From an uncultured Actinomyces sp. (GTDB taxonomy: Bacteria; Actinomycetota; Actinomycetes; Actinomycetales; Actinomycetaceae), in NCBI GenBank assembly GCA_938028585.1, contig CALIZH010000308.1:1-43175 (forward strand): a stretch of DNA of 43,175 bases, written 5' to 3'. A program made the position numbers and the translations under genes. The notes beneath the pieces were generated by a model that saw only the letters and a list, made by a program, of their open reading frames with translations, did no database searches and was not told where the DNA came from. Position 1 is the first letter of the stretch. Every line of letters starts with the position of its first letter. Positions 35,988-43,175 of this stretch are shown one piece after another.

Positions 35988-37733
35988 TCAGACCTCGGGG
36001 ACGACCGGGGTGTCGGCCTGCTTACGCTCGATGACGATAGCAGTCTTCGGCTGGGTCAGAGCACCAGAGCAGCGAGTCTCAAGCAGGTACTTGAACTGGT
36101 TGAAGTCGATGTCGAAGTCGTCGAACATGTTGACCTCGCCACCCTTGTCGGCGCCGATGGTGTAATCGGCGATGTTGACAATGATACCCAGAAGGTCGAC
36201 CTTGCCGTTCTTCTTGGTGTCTCGAGCAGCACCCTTCATGACCGGAACCTCGACGATGTCGACGACGCCCAGCGCCGAGGCCAGAGAAGCCTTGGTCTCG
36301 TAGAGGCGACGGCCGATCTTGTCCTTGAGCAGGAGGAGGTCGGTGACAATCGTCTTGGTCGTGTAAAGGGTGGGCGTACCAGTACCCTCGTAGTCGGCGA
36401 AAGCCTTGATGAAGGCATCGACGAGGTCCTCACCGACAACCTTCTTATCGAGGATAACCTTGATCGAGTAGAGCTCGTCATCCTTCCAGATAGGACGGAT
36501 GTTCTCCTCGTTGATCTTGTCCTGGGAAGAGATGTCGCGACCGTCGCCGATCAGAGCCGCACGAGCGAGCTCCTCGTCAAGCATGAGACGCATCTCCTTC
36601 TTGACCCAGGCGATAACGTTCAGGTCGGTGATGTCGATAAGGTCGTCACGATCGAACTTCTGCTTCTTGTAGATGGTGGTAGGCGTCGTCACTCGCTTGA
36701 GGAGCTTGAACACCTCCTCCTTCTTCCGGTTACCCTTGACGTAACCAAGAGCACGAGCCTTGTCGTCGGTGATGTCCGCGTGAATGGACTTGATTCGGGA
36801 GAACGGAGAGTGCTTAGCTCCGTTTAGAACGCTTGCGACCCAATCAGTCCGACGCTTGATGAAAGTGGGCTCGTCGGTAACCGCCCGTGCATCAGGGAAC
36901 AGGATATCGATGTTGTCGATACCGTAAGTTCCCGCGTGGGAAAGGAATGCGTCCTTGAAGGAGCTGAGGTTGTGAGACCGAGCGTCGTCCAGAGCGTCCA
37001 CGACAGCGGAGTGAGCCAGAGCATACTCGTCGTCGGAACCGGTCATGGTGTTCTCGTTCTCGAAGATGTTGGAGTGCATAGCCTCGTCTTCCTCGTCGTT
37101 GTCGTTGTCGTCGTTGTCGTCGGCGTCCTCAAGCGCCTGACCAATCACATAGTAGACAGCATCCTTCTGCTTATCAGTGAGGGTCTCGAGGACATCCGCA
37201 ACGGTCTCTTCAGAATCAGCCACTTCGTTCTCCTTGGAGTTATTCTCTTCGGGCTCGTCTCCGTGACTCAGAGAGAGACCTGTATGGATGATAGCTTCAT
37301 CAAGCTCCTCGACAGACCCATCTGAGTGCTGAAGGGAGACGTTATCAATTCGGGCTCCGGGATTGGCTCCCGACAGAACGAGGCTCACTTCGACAATGTT
37401 TCCATGCAGAACATCGCCGCCTCGCTGCTTCAGCTTATTAGCAAAGATGGAAAGGCTGGTCACGTCTCCATGAGCCACAAGTTCTTTCGCGGTCGATGCA
37501 TACTCGCTGTTGTTAAACTTCCCGTAACAATATACTCCGTCCTTACGATTCTCGAGCATGGCATGACCGAGAACGTTGTCGGGAGAATTATGCCCATGCT
37601 GCCAAACAAGCGGGACAACACCTCCGTCGTTATCGACGAATGCGTCAGAACGAATCGTTCGTCCATCAGAGCAGCGCAGGTCGTTTCGAGTAGCGTAGCC
37701 ACTGAAGTCGAAGTCTTGCTTCGAAACTCCCAT
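35988..37733 (-). CDS. Fused prohead protease - scaffold - HK97-fold major capsid protein (581 aa)
   Basis: Residues 1-130 match the HK97 prohead protease (U35/S78): GYATRNDLRCSDGRTI, VPLVWQHGHNS with His46/48, VTSLSIFANKL with Ser93/95 and IVEVSLVLSGANPGA. Residues about 130-230 are acidic and helical (DADDNDDNDNDEEDE, 203-217) and look like a scaffolding delta domain. From about residue 270 a capsid fold follows (ITDLNVIAWVKKEMRLMLDE, IPVMK-like VPVMKGAARD, IVNIADYTIGADKGG). Protease, scaffold and capsid are usually separate genes. The start is ATG in GTCAAAATGG, close to the portal stop. The protease should cleave between scaffold and shell. Confidence 0.85.
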   Translation of the reverse strand: MGVSKQDFDFSGYATRNDLRCSDGRTIRSDAFVDNDGGVVPLVWQHGHNSPDNVLGHAMLENRKDGVYCYGKFNNSEYASTAKELVAHGDVTSLSIFANKLKQRGGDVLHGNIVEVSLVLSGANPGARIDNVSLQHSDGSVEELDEAIIHTGLSLSHGDEPEENNSKENEVADSEETVADVLETLTDKQKDAVYYVIGQALEDADDNDDNDNDEEDEAMHSNIFENENTMTGSDDEYALAHSAVVDALDDARSHNLSSFKDAFLSHAGTYGIDNIDILFPDARAVTDEPTFIKRRTDWVASVLNGAKHSPFSRIKSIHADITDDKARALGYVKGNRKKEEVFKLLKRVTTPTTIYKKQKFDRDDLIDITDLNVIAWVKKEMRLMLDEELARAALIGDGRDISSQDKINEENIRPIWKDDELYSIKVILDKKVVGEDLVDAFIKAFADYEGTGTPTLYTTKTIVTDLLLLKDKIGRRLYETKASLASALGVVDIVEVPVMKGAARDTKKNGKVDLLGIIVNIADYTIGADKGGEVNMFDDFDIDFNQFKYLLETRCSGALTQPKTAIVIERKQADTPVVPEV

Positions 37734-37738
37734 TTTGA

Positions 37739-38992
37739 CTACCCCTCCTGTTCATCGTAGTAGGTTGGATCAGCGTCCTCCGGATAGCTGTTACCTCCAT
37801 ACGAGTCCAACTGATTGACGTTAGGATTGCCGAGCTGATCAGCGATTGGCTCATCAGACTGTGGGAACCCGAATACCGGTCGAAGTTCATTACCCGTGAG
37901 AACTTGGTTCCGGATGAGAATATCAGCGACGTTAGCGAGACCAGTGATCGTAGTGTTACGGAACACATCGCGCTGATAGATGACTCGCTGTCCCTGAGTT
38001 CGAGCAGTCTTAGTCAAGAAAGTTCGATTCATAGAATCAGCAATAGCCGCAACTATTGGCTCGACGCATCGGTTCCAATAGTTAAGCATCATCTCTTCAG
38101 TCGCCTTGCCCTGGAAGACGTCCGCCGGCATTCCGAGCCGATTGTAAAGCTCCTCGTTAAGGAACTTAATCTGATCCAGAAGATTATTCTCGGCGGGACG
38201 ATTAAGCTGAGTAATCTTCTCAGTGCCGTCGGTGTAAACGATGCCATGAGGAGAGTTATTCAACTGCTCATCGATCATCGCTTGACGTTTCTTCGCCTGC
38301 TCCTGACGAGCTTCAGACTTGATGACGTAGGGCAGCTGGATGATGAGATCCAACTTACCCTTCCCGGCGGCTTCATCGATCGAATCCAGGATCGAGAGCT
38401 TTCGCTGAAGTCTCGAGATTGTCGAGTTAGGCCCGTTCATAACGTCAGCCATAGGATTCTCGATGATCGCAACGGACTTCTTAGGCATGAGAATCTCATG
38501 CTTCTGTCCGTCTTCGTCGTTGTATACCTCGACGGTTACATACCGAGGCCGCCAATCAACAACGCGACCAACCCGCATAGATCGAATGTCGAAAGACTCG
38601 GTTTCCCGAGGATTCAACGTGGTGTCGACCGGGACTAGAGCAACTGCACCCTCATCGAAGAGACTGAGGACCATACTTTGGATGAATGGTCGAATCGTCT
38701 GATCGAGATTAGGAGCAACGCTAAGACATTCATTCAAGTCAGATCGCATCTCTTCTTTAAATCTACCATTTTGATCGACTCGAACATGGCGGAAGTTTAC
38801 AGAAGAGACGTCAATCGCAATCTGGTTATAGATCGTCTTGATTAGTGATTTGTCGTTCGGAAGAAGCCGCCTAGTTACCGAAGACGGTCGCATGGTGGTT
38901 ACCGGTCCAGAGGTCCAGTATTCCTTAGGGTTCTCCCGGCCCGTGAATGCGTTCCAGGCATGGGCTAACCTGGTGCCGAAGGTATCAGCCAA
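37739..38992 (-). CDS. Portal protein (HK97 type, 417 aa)
   Basis: Length and order match HK97-type portals: SLIKTIYNQIAIDVSSVNFR at the N-terminus, VGRVVDWRPRYVTVEVYND, ADVMNGPNSTISRLQRKLS, IVYTDGTEKITQLNRP, NEELYNRLGMPADVFQGKAT, NYWNRCVEPIVAAIADSMNR and a proline-rich C-terminus. It forms the dodecameric DNA channel at the capsid vertex. The start is TTG with GAGGAGGGC about ten bases upstream; the terminase stop lies 18 bp before it. The gene stands between terminase and the protease/capsid fusion, in the standard order. Confidence 0.87.
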   Translation of the reverse strand: MADTFGTRLAHAWNAFTGRENPKEYWTSGPVTTMRPSSVTRRLLPNDKSLIKTIYNQIAIDVSSVNFRHVRVDQNGRFKEEMRSDLNECLSVAPNLDQTIRPFIQSMVLSLFDEGAVALVPVDTTLNPRETESFDIRSMRVGRVVDWRPRYVTVEVYNDEDGQKHEILMPKKSVAIIENPMADVMNGPNSTISRLQRKLSILDSIDEAAGKGKLDLIIQLPYVIKSEARQEQAKKRQAMIDEQLNNSPHGIVYTDGTEKITQLNRPAENNLLDQIKFLNEELYNRLGMPADVFQGKATEEMMLNYWNRCVEPIVAAIADSMNRTFLTKTARTQGQRVIYQRDVFRNTTITGLANVADILIRNQVLTGNELRPVFGFPQSDEPIADQLGNPNVNQLDSYGGNSYPEDADPTYYDEQEG

Positions 38993-39010
38993 TTCGTTTA
39001 GCCCTCCTCA

Positions 39011-40750
39011 TCATTCGAACGCCTCCTTATTTAGCTTGAATGCCACGAAGGCATCGAGCATCGCAGCCACCGAGTCGATCTTGGCGTCGCGACGTTTCTT
39101 GAGAAGTTTACGGTTTCCATTGGTGTCTTCGAGCGTGATGCAATTACCCATCGTGAATTGCATGAGAACTTCATCGAATAAGAGACAACGCTCTTCGGAA
39201 AGTTTCTTCAGTTCTCCTAACGGAACGGACTCCGTCTTGGCTCCCTGAATAACTTTTTCGATACCATAAGGACCGTTCTCTTTCTCCCAGCGGTCTACGA
39301 ACTCTCTCGCGTTGTACGGGTCGAACCCGAACGTCCGAACATCGTAACGAGAATCATCGATGAAACGATCCAGATCATCGTACACCTCCATCATGTCTAG
39401 AATGGAGCATTCGAGAACCTGTAGCGAACCCTCCTCGATAAATTCGTCGTACTTCCGTCTCATAGCCGTTGGAAGTTTAGCAAGTGTGAGACTCGAGATG
39501 TAACATCGAGTCTTCACGCCGAACTCGCCTCGACCCAGAGGAAACAGGAAGGTGAATGCGCAGAAGTCGTCTCCCTGCGAAAGGTCCGCGCCCATCGAAC
39601 ACGGAAGCCCCCAGAAATCTCGACGGCGGTGAGGCAACGTTTCTTCGTACGTGAAGAAATACGTATAACCCTCCATCGGGATTCCGAAGCGCTTAGCCAG
39701 AATATCGTTACGAGCCGAAGGAACGTGTTCCGCCCTCTCGACGTCGCGCTGATATGTCTCGTAGGATACCGTGATTCCGATATTAGGTTGCGCCTTGACC
39801 CACATTTCGGGGTTGGCTACCTCCTTAATATCGTCCAATCGATAGTACCAGATAGACGTATGTGGATCGTAGAACTCACCCTTGAGAATCTTGAGAAGCT
39901 CAAGCTTCATGGAGTCTCCGGCGGAGTTTCGAACAGTTCCTTCGGAAGAAACGGCAAGGATAAGGTAATCCTTGATCTTCGAGGCGCCCTGCTCGATGGC
40001 GCCAACAACATCCTCTCGGATATCGCCAGACAACCACTCATCGACCGTATTCATCTTGGTACGAAGTCCCTGAAGCTTGTCGATTGTCATCGGACGAACT
40101 TCGAGAAGACTTCCCGTTAGAGTATTCTCGATACCCTTCTTGGAAGGGAAGAGTTTAGGCCTGAGCGCTTTGTTGGAGGTCGCGTTCTGGCTTCCAATAG
40201 TCAGAAACTTAAAGAGAGGACCTCGTTCTCGAACGATGGCTGTTCGGAACGCGCTCATAACCTCTTCAGCCTGCTTCATTGTAGGAGCAGTCGTTATCTG
40301 ATGCGTTGTGGTGGTATCAATCACCAGAAAGTATGCTTGAAGAAGAGTCTCGTATAGAGATTTCGCAGCGCCTCGACCGACGATCAGATACTGTTTGTTC
40401 GTCAGTCGGAGCTTTACTTTCTGTCTCTCGAAATGACCGCCGTGACCGTTCTCATTCGGAACATAAACGGACCGCTGCTCGTAATACCACCAACCGAAGA
40501 TTTGTTCGGCCCATAGAAGGAAGCTGTCTAGAAGTTTCAGTTCCTCACCGTCGGTCAACGTCATCTCCGCCTCAGCGAATCGGACAAAACCCTCGACGGC
40601 TCGGTCATCATAGTAGATGTTCGGATCAGCGATAAGACCGTCGATCCGATTCATCTCCATAGCGATCTCCCGACACACCGGAATATCACCTCTAAGCACC
40701 TTGGCTCGAAACTCGCCGTAGTACTTCGGCGTCGCGGTGTTGCTGAGCAT
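39011..40750 (-). CDS. terL: Terminase large subunit
   Basis: The 579-residue protein has Walker A GRGAAKS (125-131), Walker B NTVDEW (Asp237, Glu238) and the RNase H-like nuclease with MGADLSQGDDF (Asp389), FGFDPYNAREF and the final acidic IDSVAAMLDAFVAF. It packages DNA into the prohead and cuts concatemers. The family is the HK97/Terminase_1 type. The start is ATG with AGGAGTTTAGCG upstream. The gene follows three small tagged proteins, not the small terminase directly, which is unusual. Confidence 0.93.
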   Translation of the reverse strand: MLSNTATPKYYGEFRAKVLRGDIPVCREIAMEMNRIDGLIADPNIYYDDRAVEGFVRFAEAEMTLTDGEELKLLDSFLLWAEQIFGWWYYEQRSVYVPNENGHGGHFERQKVKLRLTNKQYLIVGRGAAKSLYETLLQAYFLVIDTTTTHQITTAPTMKQAEEVMSAFRTAIVRERGPLFKFLTIGSQNATSNKALRPKLFPSKKGIENTLTGSLLEVRPMTIDKLQGLRTKMNTVDEWLSGDIREDVVGAIEQGASKIKDYLILAVSSEGTVRNSAGDSMKLELLKILKGEFYDPHTSIWYYRLDDIKEVANPEMWVKAQPNIGITVSYETYQRDVERAEHVPSARNDILAKRFGIPMEGYTYFFTYEETLPHRRRDFWGLPCSMGADLSQGDDFCAFTFLFPLGRGEFGVKTRCYISSLTLAKLPTAMRRKYDEFIEEGSLQVLECSILDMMEVYDDLDRFIDDSRYDVRTFGFDPYNAREFVDRWEKENGPYGIEKVIQGAKTESVPLGELKKLSEERCLLFDEVLMQFTMGNCITLEDTNGNRKLLKKRRDAKIDSVAAMLDAFVAFKLNKEAFE

Positions 40751-40771
40751 CGCTAAACTCCTATTTTGACT

Positions 40772-41278
40772 TTAGTGGTTAACCCCTCGGCGCTTACGCC
40801 GATTCTGTCGCTTCTCGAACTCCTTGCGGCGTTCGGAGTTTCGAACAGACGCCATCGTACCGCCAAGAACGCGAAGAGCATACTTCGGGGCACCGAGACG
40901 TCTGGCGGTCTCAACATGCCCAACAGCCTTCTTCGTGGCCCGAGCATCCTCGCGAATGCCGGCGCGCTTCTTCCTATAGATGGCGTCGATCTTACCGTAG
41001 CCCTCTTCAAGCTTAGCGACCTTTGCATCGCTGCGCTTCATAGCGGCAACACCATCGCGGTGAGCCTCCATACGACGCTTCCCAGCTCGTCGAGCAGACT
41101 TAAACGCGTCATCGTAGGCTCGATGACCTCGCTCCTCCTCGGCTTTGATCTTCTTATTGAGGGCTGTATTGCTACGATTATACTGCTTCTTAGCTACAAT
41201 CTTAGCGTGTCGAACGCCCCAACGCATACCACGCACACCGAAATGCGCGAGGACTTCATCATCGAAATGTACATCCAT
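40772..41278 (-). CDS. Tagged basic head-module protein 3 (168 aa)
   Basis: Residues 6-24 form the tag DDEVLAHFGVRGMRWGVRH. The rest is a highly basic helix (many Lys and Arg, KAEEERGHRAYDDAFKSARR, KKRAGIREDARATKKAVGH) ending in RRKRRGVNH, which suggests DNA contact inside the head. It is one of three consecutive tagged genes between the connector-like gene and the large terminase. The function of the tag is not established. I infer capsid targeting. The start is ATG; the ribosome binding site is weak. Confidence 0.7.
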   Translation of the reverse strand: MDVHFDDEVLAHFGVRGMRWGVRHAKIVAKKQYNRSNTALNKKIKAEEERGHRAYDDAFKSARRAGKRRMEAHRDGVAAMKRSDAKVAKLEEGYGKIDAIYRKKRAGIREDARATKKAVGHVETARRLGAPKYALRVLGGTMASVRNSERRKEFEKRQNRRKRRGVNH

Positions 41279-41284
41279 TATATA

Positions 41285-41605
41285 TCACGCAAGCTTTCGA
41301 AGAGTAGACTTAACATACACCGGCTTGGCTGCCTGCTTAGCGAGGGCTCGAGCGAAGGCCTTCCTACCTGAATTATAGGTGGCTCGGACAACCAACGACG
41401 CCGGAGGAACCTTCCCGTGAAGCACACCAATACCATACGCTCCGGCCGCAGCCGTAAGAGCTAGTCGAACCTTGGTCTGTCGCTTCCACTTATCGTATGC
41501 TGTCTTCTGACGGCGGCCTTTAAGGACTCGCTGCTTCCTAACGCCTCGGCGCATACCCTTAACGCCGTAGTGCGCCAAGAAATCATCGGGATACTCATAA
41601 ATCAT
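41285..41605 (-). CDS. Tagged basic membrane-type head-module protein 2 (106 aa)
   Basis: The N-terminus carries DDFLAHYGVKGMRRGVRKQR (residues 7-26), followed by a basic stretch and a hydrophobic segment (LALTAAAGAYGIGVLHG, about 48-64), then a basic C-terminus. The combination of tag and possible membrane helix suggests an internal virion protein that could enter the host membrane on ejection, which is inference. The start ATG is in GTCAAATGA and overlaps the upstream stop as ATGA. Confidence 0.65.
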   Translation of the reverse strand: MIYEYPDDFLAHYGVKGMRRGVRKQRVLKGRRQKTAYDKWKRQTKVRLALTAAAGAYGIGVLHGKVPPASLVVRATYNSGRKAFARALAKQAAKPVYVKSTLRKLA

Positions 41606-42042
41606 TTGACAAACTTCCTTATAGTATTAAACCCGTTGGAAATCTTCTCGGCGGAAGCTGCGTCAAATCCGCCAGAAACAGCCTTATCGAGAAGCGCCTT
41701 CACCGCGTAACCCGCGGCGGCCCCGGCTGCGGCGCCCGCGATCTTCATAGTGACATTAGCAAAGTTCTCAGCGTACTTTTCGCCGAGCTTCTTACGGTAC
41801 TTGCTCTGAGGCTTCGCCGTCAAATCGCGATACTGCTTCTCAAGGTTAAGGCGTGTCACTCGACGCTGAAGCTCTTTGTTGGAGAGCTTATGGTTGGGCG
41901 TGGCAGAGTGTGCATGCTTATAGTCGCCATGCTGGTTCGTCAAGCGCGACTTAGACACGCTGGGTCGCTGCTTTCGCACGCCCCACTTCATACCCTTGAC
42001 GCCGAAATGCGCCAGAACGTCATCTACGGAATCAAAAGTCAT
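41602..42042 (-). CDS. Tagged head-module protein 1 with C-terminal hydrophobic helix (146 aa)
   Basis: Tag at residues 6-25 (VDDVLAHFGVKGMKWGVRKQ), the clearest LAHYGVKGMKWG copy. A basic helical region (KLSNKELQRRVTRLNLEKQY) follows; this segment is common to phage proteins with this tag. Near residue 100 there is a Gly/Ala-rich hydrophobic helix (IAGAAAGAAAGYAVKALL). The start ATG sits in GTCAAAATGA, overlapping the upstream stop. It is likely a minor head protein; role not known. Confidence 0.7.
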   Translation of the reverse strand: MTFDSVDDVLAHFGVKGMKWGVRKQRPSVSKSRLTNQHGDYKHAHSATPNHKLSNKELQRRVTRLNLEKQYRDLTAKPQSKYRKKLGEKYAENFANVTMKIAGAAAGAAAGYAVKALLDKAVSGGFDAASAEKISNGFNTIRKFVK

Positions 42043-42377
42043 TTTGACTCACTTTCCGCGAGGACCTGAATCCGCCACTCAAGCTCGCTGATCTGTTTCT
42101 CGATGGCTGTCTGAACGAATGAGTTCGATGGCGGATCAAAGAGTAACCTGCATCGGAGGTATACATAACTCCGAACGAGAAATAGAGACATCTCGGGTTT
42201 GAATACGTCTTCCCAGACAGGCCCCGACCCAGTTATAAACTCTCGATAGTCCGTAGCTCCAAGTTGGCGAAGAGTTGAGATAGCAGTGTTGATATGCATA
42301 CAGATATCAGTATCGAAGCTGTAGCCTCGGCTATCGATTCCTAAAACCCCTTTAACGTCTTCGACGATTGATGACAT
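42039..42377 (-). CDS. gp6-like head-tail connector (112 aa)
   Basis: I use ATG 42377 (CCTTGGAGGTGAA upstream), not a longer frame that overlaps the HNH gene. The helical protein (SIVEDVKGVLGIDSRGYSFD, CMHINTAISTLRQLGATD, SYVYLRCRLLFDPPSNSFVQ, KQISELEWRIQVLAES) matches the gp6-like DNA-packaging/connector family. Such proteins normally follow the capsid gene; here it precedes the terminase. The next tagged gene overlaps its stop. Confidence 0.72.
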   Translation of the reverse strand: MSSIVEDVKGVLGIDSRGYSFDTDICMHINTAISTLRQLGATDYREFITGSGPVWEDVFKPEMSLFLVRSYVYLRCRLLFDPPSNSFVQTAIEKQISELEWRIQVLAESESK

Positions 42378-42378
42378 T

Positions 42379-42798
42379 TCACCTCCAAGGAACGGTATCG
42401 TTGGGAGCCCGATCGGGCGGTAAACTGTATAGTAAACTCTTGTCGCCGAAATGAATGGCGTTGTGAGTCTCAAGAGTTGTTGTTATCAGATACTCGGGAT
42501 TGAGTATGTCTGGATTGTAGTCCTCTAGATCTTCTGGGCAAATCGGATTCATATGATGAACCAGAATGTCGCTATAGATCTCTCGGTCATCGATTCCCAG
42601 ATCACAAGCGTTGTCTCGAAGTATCACTTCGTTCCTGGCGGATAACCATTCCGGAGATCTGTAGAATCTCTGGTTCAGGTATCGGTCAAACCCAAAAGTG
42701 CTTGCTCCTACACTCCCGCCCAGTTTCAAGTACTCGTATCGGTCCTCGAAAGTCTTCAGACGAAAAAGCTCAGTGACGTTAAGTCGCTTATCCATCAT
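42379..42798 (-). CDS. HNH endonuclease near the terminase (139 aa)
   Basis: The C-terminal half has ARNEVILRDNACD, then LVHHMNPI (His81, His82), LNPEYLITTTLETHNAIHFG (His112, Asn113, His116), the HNH pattern of phage packaging-associated nucleases. Such HNH proteins beside the terminase help cut at cos sites in HK97-type phages. The start is ATG with AAGGTGATGA upstream, overlapping the preceding stop. Unlike the HNH-like gene at 5.6 kb, its histidines are intact. Confidence 0.8.
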   Translation of the reverse strand: MMDKRLNVTELFRLKTFEDRYEYLKLGGSVGASTFGFDRYLNQRFYRSPEWLSARNEVILRDNACDLGIDDREIYSDILVHHMNPICPEDLEDYNPDILNPEYLITTTLETHNAIHFGDKSLLYSLPPDRAPNDTVPWR

Positions 42799-43097
42799 TC
42801 ATCACCTTGATAGGACCGCATCGCCGAGATGGCCTCAGCCATAAGACGCTCAGTGTTGGTGTTAGAATCGAGAACCGTCTTCTTAGACTCGAGAACGGCA
42901 TTCTCACGACGCAGCTTCTCGAGTTCGAGCTCCTCACGAAGAGTTCCGCGTTTAAGAAGCTGTGAAACGATCATCGGGGATGCGGTACCATCCCTTAATT
43001 GGCGCTCGGCGAGCTCATAAGCAAGCCCGATGAGGATATGCTCCTGCTTTTCAGGGGTGGTAGCCCCTGAGACCCGAGACTTTTTGGTGCCTCCCAC
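42795..43097 (-). CDS. Putative small terminase subunit (100 aa)
   Basis: The first gene of the late operon is a short helical protein: basic N-terminus (MGGTKKSRVSG), EKQEHILIGLAYELAERQLR, a SPMIVSQLLKRGTLREELE helix pair with HTH-like look, and a coiled coil (ELEKLRRENAVLESKKTVLD). Size, position just upstream of HNH and large terminase, and pattern suggest a small terminase subunit. Such a short protein could also be a general DNA-binding late gene. The start is GTG with AGGAGGTAACTCG upstream. Confidence 0.55.
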   Translation of the reverse strand: MGGTKKSRVSGATTPEKQEHILIGLAYELAERQLRDGTASPMIVSQLLKRGTLREELELEKLRRENAVLESKKTVLDSNTNTERLMAEAISAMRSYQGDE

Positions 43098-43175
43098 CGA
43101 GTTACCTCCTAGTCCGGGAAGTAATGAATGAGATCTGGGCAGTTCGACTACAGACCCAACGACTTCTACCCGCCT
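43098..43175. other. Right-end noncoding segment
   Basis: Only 78 bp separate the small terminase start from the end of the window. The segment holds the strong AGGAGGTAAC ribosome binding site and no clear promoter. Joined to the left end (1-62) it would give a 140-bp gap between the last early and first late gene, a fitting place for cos or the late promoter. Confidence 0.4.

Noticed and set aside
35832..36827. 331-codon open frame on the plus strand, opposite the capsid gene
   Set aside because: Its Val/Leu/Asp-rich sequence is the complement of capsid codons. The minus-strand frame carries protease and capsid motifs.
1..43175. Integrase, repressor, excisionase or attP suggesting a prophage
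   Set aside because: No protein with tyrosine or serine recombinase motifs and no clear immunity repressor was found; no host genes flank the phage genes.

Overview
The window reads as an essentially complete genome of a tailed, long-tailed (siphovirus-type) phage of a Gram-positive host. All credible genes lie on the minus strand, packed with short overlaps and AAGGAG-type ribosome binding sites. I see no integrase, immunity repressor, tRNA, IS element or CRISPR array, so a virulent life style is the simpler reading. The collection of families (DUF6353-like membrane proteins, DUF6273-like fibre heads, ReqiPepy6 Gp37-like tail protein, r1t-like holin) recalls phages of gut Actinomycetota or Bacillota. 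The exact host cannot be read from the sequence.

Layout, read right to left as transcribed. 43.1-40.8 kb: small terminase candidate, HNH nuclease, connector-like protein and three small basic proteins that share an N-terminal LAHYGVKGMKWGVR-type tag. 40.7-32.7 kb: large terminase, portal, fused prohead protease/major capsid protein, connectors, major tail protein, tail chaperone, a CHAP endolysin in an unusual place, and a gp10-like completion protein. 32.7-22.9 kb: tape measure, distal tail protein, Gp37-like protein, a baseplate/fibre protein and two paralogous fibre heads, one on a collagen-like stalk. 22.8-15.7 kb: lysis membrane proteins, then an island rich in membrane proteins of unknown role. 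15.7-11.9 kb: one 1261-residue protein joining SF3 helicase, archaeo-eukaryotic primase-like and family B DNA polymerase domains. 11.9-5.6 kb: many small genes, including an ssDNA-binding-like protein. 5.6-0.1 kb: SF2 helicase, an iteron-rich noncoding region, two PD-(D/E)XK-type nucleases and an 889-residue single-chain RNA polymerase homologue.

The two most notable systems are these. (1) The RNA polymerase homologue has the DFDGD catalytic motif of the YonO/QDE-1 type, three helix-turn-helix segments, and an N-terminal tag related to that of the three small head-module proteins. I infer that it may be packaged and injected. (2) A 31-bp promoter-like element occurs six times with invariant internal spacing. 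Each copy is followed by one small, mostly membrane-protein gene (in one case by no gene) and then by a hairpin, four of which are clearly related. This is a set of moron-like autonomous transcription units. Whether the phage polymerase reads these promoters is an open and testable question.
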